From Chitinispirillales bacterium (lineage in GTDB: Bacteria > Fibrobacterota > Chitinivibrionia > Chitinivibrionales > Chitinispirillaceae): 32,476 bases of DNA. Made by a program: the position numbers and the translations under genes. Under the pieces are notes generated by a model. It did not search any database, was not told the origin of the DNA, and saw only the letters and a list, made by a program, of their open reading frames with translations. The stretch lies in assembly GCA_031283085.1 (NCBI GenBank), contig JAITCM010000025.1, forward strand, positions 1 to 32,476, in the 5' to 3' direction. Positions 26,180 to 32,476 of this stretch are shown here, piece after piece (position 1 is the first letter of the stretch; every line of letters starts with the position of its first letter).

Positions 26180-26201
26180 GGGCGGCCGTGCGCGGTCGCC
26201 C
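26180..26201. terminator. GC-rich hairpin downstream of BOF gene
   Basis: Stem GGGCG-G-CCG / CGG-T-CGCCC with a TGCG tetraloop. It is continuous on the + strand with a G-U pair and has one mismatch on the minus strand. It sits 28 bp past the stop of the minus-strand BOF gene and could end that transcript, although only a short T-rich stretch (GATTTC) follows. It could also end a plus-strand RNA from the promoter-like sequence at 26059-26089. Confidence 0.4.
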
Positions 26202-26229
26202 GCCGTTTATCGTTTCAGGTGTTTTTGTA

Positions 26230-26601
26230 TCATATTTTCTTTATTGATTTAACATCGACCACCCTCGCGTTGTCGTGCTTCTTCTTTACCTCGACTTTCC
26301 CCATAATTTCGACTTTGTCCTTCTCGCTCACGGAGAGTCCGGCCCAGACCCTGTCGTCGATATCGACCGTCACCTCCCCCGTTCCGTCGCTGAAGGAGTA
26401 CTTCTCGCCGCCGACGGCACGGGTGATGTTTCCCTGCAGGACGACGCGGGAGTCTTGCGGCAGACTTTTGAGCGCGGAGGCCTTTACTGTCTGCCATTTG
26501 TTTTGGTTACTGCCCGGCCCTGTAAACCCGCCCTGCCCGTAGGCCGCGATAGCGGCGAACAGGCACACTGCGGCTGCCGACAACGCGTTAATCTTTTTCA
26601 T
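26230..26601 (-). CDS. Periplasmic BOF (YgiW/YdeI-type OB-fold) protein
   Basis: 123 aa from the ATG at 26599-26601, set by a perfect SD GGAGG 6 nt upstream and the signal peptide MKKINALSAAAVCLFAAIAA (cut after about AYG). The mature part is a single bacterial OB-fold: FTGPG, then VVLQGNITRAVGGEKYSFSDGTGEVTVDID, W.GL.V....KVEIMGKVEV, ending VVDVKSIKK. In Enterobacteria, relatives YgiW and YdeI are periplasmic stress-tolerance proteins (peroxide, cadmium, antimicrobial peptides). The molecular ligand is unknown. It stands alone between two long intergenic regions and seems to be monocistronic. Confidence 0.88.
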   Translation of the reverse strand: MKKINALSAAAVCLFAAIAAYGQGGFTGPGSNQNKWQTVKASALKSLPQDSRVVLQGNITRAVGGEKYSFSDGTGEVTVDIDDRVWAGLSVSEKDKVEIMGKVEVKKKHDNARVVDVKSIKKI

Positions 26602-26848
26602 CGCATACCTCCATAAATTGGTTTGGATTATTGATACGAATAAAACAAGGAAGGCTCTAAAAAAGCCCCTACAAAGAGAATATAGTATATATTTTGAACC
26701 CCAAACCGAAAATTTTATAAAAAGAGTATAAAAGTCATCCTCGGCGCATGATTTTGGCGCAGTCAAACGCACCGTTGACCTTAGCGTCTGTCATACTTGC
26801 CAGGCGTCCCTCCTGTAGACAATACCACCAATAAAAGATGGCTCGAGA
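26602..26848. promoter_or_regulatory. Upstream region of BOF gene
   Basis: The minus-strand promoter for the BOF gene should lie here. Candidate -10 boxes are TATATT (26679-26684) and TATACT (26684-26689), but no good -35 is seen. A short imperfect stem GGCT/AGCC flanks an A-run at about 26653-26667. No gene is supported between 26710 and 26848. Confidence 0.3.
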
Positions 26849-26956
26849 CAGTTTCAAATCCGCGAATACCGCAAAACGATGCGTTTTGTACCGGCGGTTG
26901 ACAGAGCTACAGAGGAGTGTATGAAAGAGGGCATATTGGTAGATTTTCTACAATGA
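26849..26956 (+). pseudogene. Remnant of PD-(D/E)XK transposase-family (Rpn/TIGR01784-like) gene
   Basis: The + frame from 26849 reads REYRKTMRFVPAVDRATEE, then CMKEGILVDFLQ and TGA. The pattern (V)D.A..EC(I/M).EGIL.DFL matches, from memory, the stretch just after the nuclease domain in the widespread PD-(D/E)XK nuclease transposase family, which normally continues KKNRAEV. Here it stops, and the 42-bp dispersed repeat begins at the stop codon. The nuclease domain upstream is missing, so this is a decayed fragment. An ATG at 26879 or 26921 (SD GAGGAG) could still start a short peptide. Confidence 0.5.
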
Positions 26957-26996
26957 TGCCATATTTGGTTCTTCCCACCATAATGCCGGAAGCGCC
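26955..26996. repeat. Dispersed 42-bp repeat, copy B
   Basis: Matches copy A (120-161): identical over 26955-26983, then diverging at a few positions before GAAGCGCC. It begins at the end of the transposase remnant and runs into a T-run (26997-27004). Part of it (CCACCATAA, 26975-26983) is complementary to TTATGGTGG at 27034-27042, so a long-looped hairpin is possible ahead of the anmK-like gene end. Confidence 0.85.
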
Positions 26997-27054
26997 TTTT
27001 TTTTCTTGCTTTAGTCACGCCGGTCATACGGGCTTATGGTGGAGATGAGGATGG

Positions 27055-28227
27055 CTACGGAAGCGCCCACCGTCCCAGCGGGTTGATTTTCGGGTTGCTT
27101 CCCGACTCCCACGGTATCTCTTTCCCGCAGACGAACGCGTCTACGGTCAGTGCGAGCGTGAGCGGCACTTTCATGTCGGGCGGGACATTTAGCTTCTCCA
27201 CGCTGCGTACCGGTATGGGGTCGAAAGAGGCTTTCAGGAAGTCTATGAGCGTTAGGTTATTGGCGCCTCCGCCGGATATCCAAAGCGCAGTGGGCAGCGC
27301 CGCTTCCTTGTACTCCCTGCGGTAGAAATCGTAGATACTCCTGGCCGTGAGCGCCGTGACCGTCGCCAGTTTGTCTATCGGGTCAAGCGGCTTGAGGCAT
27401 GGGTGGCGAAGCAGGTGAGAGAAAATATCCGGTGACGCCTGCTTGGGCGCGGCCTTGGTTATCCACGGGTCGGCGGCCAATACTTCGAGGCACTCGGCAT
27501 TTGGCGCGCCGGCGGCGGTCAGGGCGCCGTCGCGGTCAAATCCGCCGACGCACTCCGCCTTCTGGGCGCACTTGTCTATGAGGACGGTCCCCGGCCCCGT
27601 GTCCGACTCGAAGAGCAGCGCCTGCGCGCCGCTGTCTATAACCGTCATCCGCGAGACGAGCCCGATGTTGACAAAGAGTCCCACACCCGTCGTGTGCCTG
27701 GCGACAATAAGGCTGCCCGGAACAGTGGGCAGCACCCCCGACCCGCCGGCAAGGATATTGTGCCGCAAAAACTCGGTAAGTACCGGTATGCCCAGGGCGT
27801 TGGCCAAAAAAACCTCGTCGCCGACAGTGAGGTTCCAACTGCTCTGTTGCAAGTTCTCGCCCGTGGCGCCCTTCCAGAGCGTAGGCTTGTTAAGCACCGC
27901 GTAATGCGGTGCGCCGATGGCCTTGGGCACGCCGGAAAGCACGTTTCTGACGCTCTCAAGAAACAGCATGGTAACCTTGTAATCGAGCCACCCCAACTCC
28001 GAGAGCGCCAGCGGCCCCTGCGTTTCGCTGAGCCGCACGATAAGCTCCGCCACACGCTGCGGATATGGAAGGTAGGCGGTGGAAAAGACCTCCCAGTCGT
28101 CTCCGGTAAAGCCCAGGTAGAGCGTCTGGATACCGCTCTGCAATCCGCCGGCGGAAACCACGACGACGCGGCGGCTCTTGAGACGGCTAAGCTTGGAAAC
28201 GGCGGGCGCGGACGCGGTTATCGGCAT
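27055..28227 (-). CDS. AnmK-family protein (anhydro-MurNAc kinase-like) with altered active site
   Basis: 390 aa from the ATG at 28225-28227 (GGAG 9 nt upstream; brings the length and N-terminus in line with the family); an upstream in-frame ATG at 28279-28281 lacks an SD. AnmK opens and phosphorylates 1,6-anhydro-MurNAc during cell-wall recycling. Family features seen: VGDEVFLANALGIPV, GGSG...P, ESDTGPGTVLID, KLATVTALTA and the ATP-site WISGGGANN. Two canonical motifs are changed. The N-terminal GTS.DG.D loop reads SAGGLQSGIQ (25-34), and the DFR..D...GG motif with the proposed general base reads EFLRHNILAGG, giving Asn157 at the Asp position. It may have a different substrate or be a pseudokinase. 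It is transcribed divergently from sbcDC. Confidence 0.75.
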   Translation of the reverse strand: MPITASAPAVSKLSRLKSRRVVVVSAGGLQSGIQTLYLGFTGDDWEVFSTAYLPYPQRVAELIVRLSETQGPLALSELGWLDYKVTMLFLESVRNVLSGVPKAIGAPHYAVLNKPTLWKGATGENLQQSSWNLTVGDEVFLANALGIPVLTEFLRHNILAGGSGVLPTVPGSLIVARHTTGVGLFVNIGLVSRMTVIDSGAQALLFESDTGPGTVLIDKCAQKAECVGGFDRDGALTAAGAPNAECLEVLAADPWITKAAPKQASPDIFSHLLRHPCLKPLDPIDKLATVTALTARSIYDFYRREYKEAALPTALWISGGGANNLTLIDFLKASFDPIPVRSVEKLNVPPDMKVPLTLALTVDAFVCGKEIPWESGSNPKINPLGRWALP

Positions 28228-28389
28228 GGTATCGGTCTCCGTGAGTTTGGGGCGGTTTCCGGTTATCGGTTTAAAAATCATCGGTTACGCAACCGTTACC
28301 GCCGCTCCTAATACAATATACGTTTATGTCAATGTTATATGTTACACGATATGATTTTTTGCTCAATCTTTGCCCGTACGCGGCATCGC

Positions 28390-28419
28390 TTGACATCCGG
28401 CATGGAAATACAGTATATT
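28390..28419 (+). promoter_or_regulatory. sbcDC promoter, predicted leaderless
   Basis: A perfect -35 TTGACA (28390-28395), an 18-bp spacer and -10 TATATT (28414-28419). The expected transcription start is about 28425-28427, only 2-4 nt before the sbcD ATG at 28429. No Shine-Dalgarno precedes that ATG, in keeping with a leaderless mRNA. Confidence 0.7.
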
Positions 28420-28428
28420 GAACGTATT

Positions 28429-29589
28429 ATGAAATTCATCCACCTGTCCGACCCGCACATCGGTAAAAGCGTAAACGGTTTCTCCATGCTTGACGAACAG
28501 CGGCGCGTGCTATGGCAGGTTATCGGGTACGTACAATCCGAGCGTCCCGCCGCCGTGGTGATTGCCGGCGACGTATACGACCGCGCCGTACCGGGTGTTG
28601 AGGCGGTGCGGCTGTTTGACGACTTTCTCACGGAGCTTGCCGCCGAGGGTGTTGCGGTCATGGTCGTGGCCGGCAACCACGATTCGCCGGAGCGGCTGGG
28701 TTACGCGGGGCGGTTGCTTGCGGACAGGAAGCTGTTTATACGCGGCGCGTTCGACGGCGTCGCCGGTCGGGCGGTTTTGTCGGATGAATACGGCGAGGTG
28801 AATTTTTGGCTGTTGCCGTTTATCAGGCCGATTTCGGTCAGAGGGCTGTTTGGCGACCGCGAGGTGTCAACACACGGCGAAGCTGTGGCGGCGGCGATTG
28901 AGGCCGCGGGGGTAAATTACGCCGCTCGGAATGTCCTTGTCTCCCATCAGTTTTACACCGGGGCCGGGGCGGAGCCTAAACGTTGCGAATCGGAGATAAA
29001 TCCGGTGGGCGGGCTCGACGCGGTTGACGTAAGTATTATTGAGCGATTTGACTACGCCGCGTTAGGACATCTGCACGGCGGCCAGAGCGTCGGCGCCGAT
29101 AATTGCCGTTACGCCGGCTCTCCGCTGAAGTATTCGTTTTCCGAGGTCAGGCATGAGAAGTCCGTAAGCCTTGTGGAACTCCGTGAAAAGGGAAATCTGT
29201 CCGTATCCGCGTTGCCGCTCGTCCCGTTGCACGATATGCGGGAAATCAAGGGGCCGCTCTCCGAATTGATAAGCGACAGGGTGTCCTCCCTTGCCGATAA
29301 AAATGATTATCTGCGCGTTGTGCTCACGGACAGGGAGGGCGATATAACCGACCCGATGGGAAAAATCCGCAGCGTTTATCCTAACGTGATGTCGCTCGGT
29401 TTTGAGAACGCGGGGGCGTGTGTCGATGCCGCCGGAACAGGCGCGGATTTGGAGCGGGTGTCGTCGATGTCGCCGTATGAATTGTTTTGCGAATTTTTTT
29501 TTGAAGCGAACAAATACACGATGAGCGGCGAGCAGGCGGCGCTCGTAAGGAAACTGATGGACGGGGGGCCGGCGGATGAAGCCGATTAA
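28429..29589 (+). CDS. sbcD: Exonuclease SbcCD subunit D
   Basis: 386 aa. The ATG at 28429 starts MKFIHLSDPHIGK, the standard family N-terminus; the upstream extension of the frame crosses the promoter and is not credible. SbcD is the Mn-dependent calcineurin-type nuclease of the SbcCD (Mre11-Rad50-like) complex, which cleaves hairpins and blocked DNA ends. Phosphoesterase motifs: DPH (8-10), GDVYDR (47-52), GNHD (82-85), VSHQF and GHLHGG. The C-terminal part carries the SbcC-binding cap. The last 14 nt overlap the start of sbcC, so the two are coupled. Length is typical. Confidence 0.95.
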   Translation: MKFIHLSDPHIGKSVNGFSMLDEQRRVLWQVIGYVQSERPAAVVIAGDVYDRAVPGVEAVRLFDDFLTELAAEGVAVMVVAGNHDSPERLGYAGRLLADRKLFIRGAFDGVAGRAVLSDEYGEVNFWLLPFIRPISVRGLFGDREVSTHGEAVAAAIEAAGVNYAARNVLVSHQFYTGAGAEPKRCESEINPVGGLDAVDVSIIERFDYAALGHLHGGQSVGADNCRYAGSPLKYSFSEVRHEKSVSLVELREKGNLSVSALPLVPLHDMREIKGPLSELISDRVSSLADKNDYLRVVLTDREGDITDPMGKIRSVYPNVMSLGFENAGACVDAAGTGADLERVSSMSPYELFCEFFFEANKYTMSGEQAALVRKLMDGGPADEAD

Positions 29590-32203
29590 GCTGACGATGA
29601 GCGCGTTCGGCTCTTACGCGGGGGAGGAGACGCTTGATTTTACCGAACTGGGCGAGAGCGGGCTGTACCTTATTACGGGCGAGACGGGTTCGGGCAAGAC
29701 GACGATATTCGACGCCGTCTCTTTCGCGCTCTTTGGGGAAGCGAGCGGGTCGGGGCGCGACAGGTATCCGATGCTGTGTTCGGATTTTGCGGACGACGGC
29801 GCGAAGACTTTCGTTGAGCTTGACTTCGCGTCCGGCGACAATAAATACCGTGTCAGGCGAGAGATAAAGAGAACCGGCGGGCAGGATGTTCATATCATGC
29901 TGTCGGACGGCACGTCGTTGAGCGGGGCGCGTGACACCAGGGATAAAATCACCGAGATAGTCGGTCTTGACCGCGACCAGTTCGCGCAAATAGTGATGAT
30001 AGCGCAGAACGACTTTCTGCGATTTTTGCAGAGCGGTACGGATAAGCGTACGGAAATTATGCGGCGAATTTTTAATACGACGGCGTTGAAAAACTTTCAG
30101 GAGAGCCTTAAACGCCACGCAAAGAAATTGGACGGCGAGCTGGCGGCGGTTCGCCGCGACTTTGAACGCCACGACGTTGACCCGTACAAACGCGACGAAC
30201 GGTTTGCGGAGTGGGAGGCGCGGATAGAGGCCGACGGCGCCGCGCTCGCCGGATATGACGAGCGGCTTAAAGAGTACGACGGCAGGAAGACGGCGATTAA
30301 CGGTAAGATTGCCGTCGCCGAGGTGTTGGCGAGGCAGTTTTCCGAATTTGACAAGGCCCGTGCCGAGTTTGCGTCGCATCAGGCCAGGGCGGAGGAGACG
30401 GAGAGGCTGTCGGAGAGGCGCAAGCGCGGCGAGACCGCGCTGCGTCAGGTCAAACCGTCGGCCGACAGGGCGGCGGAAACGGCCAAACAGTACGACGCGA
30501 CGCGGAAATATCTTGCCGAAGCGAAGACAAAGGCGGACGCGGCGCGAAAGGAATCGGACGCCGCGAAAAAAGCGCTCGCGGAGTCGCCGCCTGTTGAGGA
30601 AGCTCAAAGCGGCGTCGATAAAATAAGACGCGAGTGGGAGACGGAGTCGGACAAATTTAAGAAATTGGAAGCGTTACGGAGGGAATATGCCGCGATTGAC
30701 AATAAACGACAAAACCTGAAAACGCTGCAGTCTGAGTTTGAGAGCTTGAACGCGGAATTCAACAGGCTCGACAACGAGTACAAATCGCTGAGCGAATCAT
30801 TTTTGCGCGGTCAGGCCGGCATCATTGCCGCTAAACTGGCGGACGGCGCGCCGTGTCCGGTCTGCGGTTCCACCGTACATCCCGCGCCGGCGAAATTGAC
30901 GGACGGCGGCGCGACGGAAGCGGGGCTTAAAGGCGCGAAGGCCGCCGTTGACAGGGCGCAAAACCTGCGCGGTCAAAAGAGCGACGAATGCGCGGGGCTA
31001 AAGAGCGAGATTGACACACGCGAAAACCGCTTCGTCGACGACTTTTCCGCGGTCATTCGGATTGCGGACAAAAATACGGCCGGAGGGTTATTGACGGACG
31101 CGTTTACACAGGCGCTGCGCAGGATGAATGAATTGACCGTCAACAAACAAAACGCGGAGAAGAATCTGGCCGAGACTGCCGCCCGAAGGGAAAAAGCCGC
31201 AAAGCGGAGCGTTGACGCCGAGACGTTGTGCGCGTCGGCGCTGACTCTCGTGAAGGAGCGCGAAGCTCGTGAAGCCGAACACAAAGACGCCGATAACAGG
31301 GCGCGCGCAAATTACGTCCATTCGCTAAGTATCAACGGGTTCGCGGATGAAGCCGAGTACGCCGCCGCACTTGTCACGGAGGAAATACTTGCCGGTATGG
31401 CCAAGCGGCTTGCCGATTACGAGAAAGACGGCGAGCGGCTAAGACACGACATCGGCAGGTTGGAGAGAGAAACGGCAGGTAAAGAGAGACCCGATATGGA
31501 AAAATTGAACGCCGAAAAAAACGCGGTAATCGACGCGATTAACGGGTTGAATAAGGAACGGGAGGAGGTCAGGAGCAGAAATCAGCAGACGAGGCGCACG
31601 CTTGAGGAACTGCGCCGGAGCGCCGAGATATTTGTCGCGCTCGACAGGAAGTACGCCGCGGCAAAGCATCTCTCCGACACGGCAAACGGACAACTGTCGG
31701 ACGCGGCGGCCGGACGGATTGATTTTGAGACCTACGCGCAGGGTGCGTATTTCGACAGAGTGCTCGGCGCCGCGAATCTGCGTTTGGGCTTGATGAGCCA
31801 AAGCCGCTACAGGTTACTGCGGAAAACGGATAGCGGCGACAAACGCTCAAAAACCGGCTTGGACTTGGAGGTATCGGACGCCTACACCGGCAAACGGCGC
31901 GACGCGAAGAGCCTGTCCGGCGGAGAATCGTTCATGGCCTCCCTGTCCCTGGCGCTCGGCCTGTCCGACGTAGTACAGCAAAACAGCGGCGGAGTACGTT
32001 TAGACGCGATGTTCATAGACGAAGGCTTCGGCACGCTTGACGCGGAGGTACTGGAACTCGCGGTCAAAACGCTGTCGAATATGGCGGAAAGCGGCCGCGT
32101 GATAGGAATAATCTCCCACGTAACGGAACTGCGCGAGCGCATAGAAAAGCAGGTGCGGGTGGAAAAAACGGTGCGGGGGAGCAGGATAAGCTTGGCGGGC
32201 TGA
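29576..32203 (+). CDS. sbcC: Exonuclease SbcCD subunit C (SMC/Rad50-like ATPase)
   Basis: 875 aa, start ATG 29576-29578 inside the end of sbcD. Walker A GETGSGKTT is at 35-43, the Q-loop follows (IVMIAQNDFLRFL), then a coiled-coil arm with the zinc-hook CPVCG (Cys427 and Cys430), a return coiled coil, the ABC signature LSGGES (near 779) and Walker B MFIDEGFGTLD (near 812-822). SbcC clamps DNA ends, and ATP hydrolysis controls the SbcD nuclease. It is shorter than the roughly 1050-aa E. coli protein, mostly through shorter coiled coils. SbcCD cuts palindromes, which is notable because the window contains a large one at 201-374. Confidence 0.96.
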   Translation: MKPIKLTMSAFGSYAGEETLDFTELGESGLYLITGETGSGKTTIFDAVSFALFGEASGSGRDRYPMLCSDFADDGAKTFVELDFASGDNKYRVRREIKRTGGQDVHIMLSDGTSLSGARDTRDKITEIVGLDRDQFAQIVMIAQNDFLRFLQSGTDKRTEIMRRIFNTTALKNFQESLKRHAKKLDGELAAVRRDFERHDVDPYKRDERFAEWEARIEADGAALAGYDERLKEYDGRKTAINGKIAVAEVLARQFSEFDKARAEFASHQARAEETERLSERRKRGETALRQVKPSADRAAETAKQYDATRKYLAEAKTKADAARKESDAAKKALAESPPVEEAQSGVDKIRREWETESDKFKKLEALRREYAAIDNKRQNLKTLQSEFESLNAEFNRLDNEYKSLSESFLRGQAGIIAAKLADGAPCPVCGSTVHPAPAKLTDGGATEAGLKGAKAAVDRAQNLRGQKSDECAGLKSEIDTRENRFVDDFSAVIRIADKNTAGGLLTDAFTQALRRMNELTVNKQNAEKNLAETAARREKAAKRSVDAETLCASALTLVKEREAREAEHKDADNRARANYVHSLSINGFADEAEYAAALVTEEILAGMAKRLADYEKDGERLRHDIGRLERETAGKERPDMEKLNAEKNAVIDAINGLNKEREEVRSRNQQTRRTLEELRRSAEIFVALDRKYAAAKHLSDTANGQLSDAAAGRIDFETYAQGAYFDRVLGAANLRLGLMSQSRYRLLRKTDSGDKRSKTGLDLEVSDAYTGKRRDAKSLSGGESFMASLSLALGLSDVVQQNSGGVRLDAMFIDEGFGTLDAEVLELAVKTLSNMAESGRVIGIISHVTELRERIEKQVRVEKTVRGSRISLAG

Positions 32204-32266
32204 CATAGAAGAAGACGGTTTGGGGACAGGAACCGGAGAACCGGTAAGATAATGCCGGGCAAAAAA

Positions 32267-32351
32267 ATGTCAAAAAAGTTTGACTCCCAGGGTTTCCGAA
32301 TATCATGTACAGATGGCAGGCCTCACAGCCGAGGAAATCGGGGCGCTGTAG
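32267..32351 (+). pseudogene. Possible second transposase-family C-terminal remnant (frameshifted)
   Basis: One frame reads MSKKFDSQGFRIS (from 32267). After a shift near 32300 another reads YHVQMAGLTAEEIGAL and TAG (32349-32351). Together they resemble, from memory, the usual C-terminus of PD-(D/E)XK transposase-family proteins (..KK.k..G......(Q)ITGLT.EEI..L). It is too short and broken to be functional, and the assignment is tentative. Confidence 0.35.
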
Positions 32352-32367
32352 AAAAATAAAAAATTAT

Positions 32368-32396
32368 TTGACACGGCGTCACCCATGAATTATTTT
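32368..32396 (+). promoter_or_regulatory. Plus-strand promoter at window end
   Basis: TTGACA (32368-32373), a 17-bp spacer and TATTTT (32391-32396). It reads out of the window. The frame from the ATG at 32400 stays open to the end but starts ahead of the expected transcription start (about 32403), so its gene is uncertain. Confidence 0.5.
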
Positions 32397-32432
32397 AGTA
32401 TGGATAACGCAATGATGTTACAGGGGCGGTGC

Positions 32433-32460
32433 CGGTCATTGGGCGAAGTCGAAATGACCG
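32433..32460. repeat. Hairpin downstream of the terminal promoter
   Basis: Perfect 8-bp arms CGGTCATT (32433-32440) and AATGACCG (32453-32460) with a 12-nt loop. It would lie about 30 nt into the RNA from the promoter at 32368-32396, so it could be a leader structure or part of a repeat continuing beyond the window. Confidence 0.5.
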
Positions 32461-32476
32461 ACAATGCAACAACATT

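Noticed and set aside
26092-26247. 51-codon plus-strand frame after the promoter-like sequence
   Set aside because: The ATG lies only 3 nt past the -10 box, there is no SD, it spans a strong hairpin and the end of the BOF gene, and the peptide is not recognised.
29381-30607. 408-codon minus-strand frame across sbcD/sbcC
   Set aside because: Extremely Arg-rich, antisense to two well-supported genes, and without SD or family motifs.

Overview
The window looks like a chromosomal segment of a Gram-negative, polysaccharide-degrading anaerobe, most likely a member of the Fibrobacterota. This is inference. It rests on a very large periplasmic TPR protein, a secreted beta-sandwich protein with a C-terminal YDMRGR...GIYV tail like the sorting tails of Fibrobacterota/Bacteroidota exported proteins, leaderless (cytoplasmic) GH5 and GH13 enzymes, and lipoproteins. 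Starts are mostly ATG with clear Shine-Dalgarno (SD) sequences, with an occasional TTG. No rRNA, tRNA or CRISPR was found.

Layout. 1-419 is repeat-rich and gene-free: a GC-rich hairpin, one copy of a dispersed ~42-bp repeat, and a small element with terminal inverted repeats that encloses a 32-bp-arm palindrome whose right arm has expanded into five perfect 23-bp tandem copies. 420-7555 (minus) holds a DUF3298/RsiV-like lipoprotein downstream of a 2053-aa TPR protein built from four ~270-aa super-repeats. A 383-bp divergent spacer with two dyads and phased T-tracts leads to the secreted protein (7939-9348) and formate-tetrahydrofolate ligase (9423-11105). 11123-17664 (minus) is an accessory two-gene module: an 1814-aa winged-helix/P-loop ATPase, translationally coupled to a 365-aa protein ending in a HEPN-type R-x4-H motif. 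17742-21171 is a surE-gyrA operon. 21228-21888 is an AT-rich PIN-toxin/partner pair. 22229-25964 is a minus-strand run of a PQ-loop membrane protein, a GH13 amylase-family enzyme, a GH5 glucanase-family enzyme and an RNase D-like nuclease. 26230-26601 is a periplasmic BOF (YgiW/YdeI) protein. 27055-28227 is an AnmK-family protein that has lost canonical kinase residues. 28429-32203 is a divergent sbcD-sbcC operon with a near-consensus promoter that predicts a leaderless sbcD mRNA.

How the genes fit together. Housekeeping functions (one-carbon metabolism, DNA supercoiling, SurE nucleotidase, SbcCD end-processing, tRNA/RNA trimming) alternate with acquired material. Both candidate toxin modules (the ATPase/HEPN-like pair and the PIN pair) flank the surE-gyrA operon, are lower in GC by hand-sampled lines, and are the best candidates for a conflict or anti-phage function. 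Decayed fragments that I read as PD-(D/E)XK (Rpn/TIGR01784-like) transposase-family tails lie on both sides of the anmK-sbcCD block. One of them ends exactly at the second copy of the 42-bp dispersed repeat.

Best candidate for an undescribed system: 11123-17664, a proposed ATPase sensor plus RNase effector. I do not recognise it as any named defence system. The assignment is inference from motifs and organisation.
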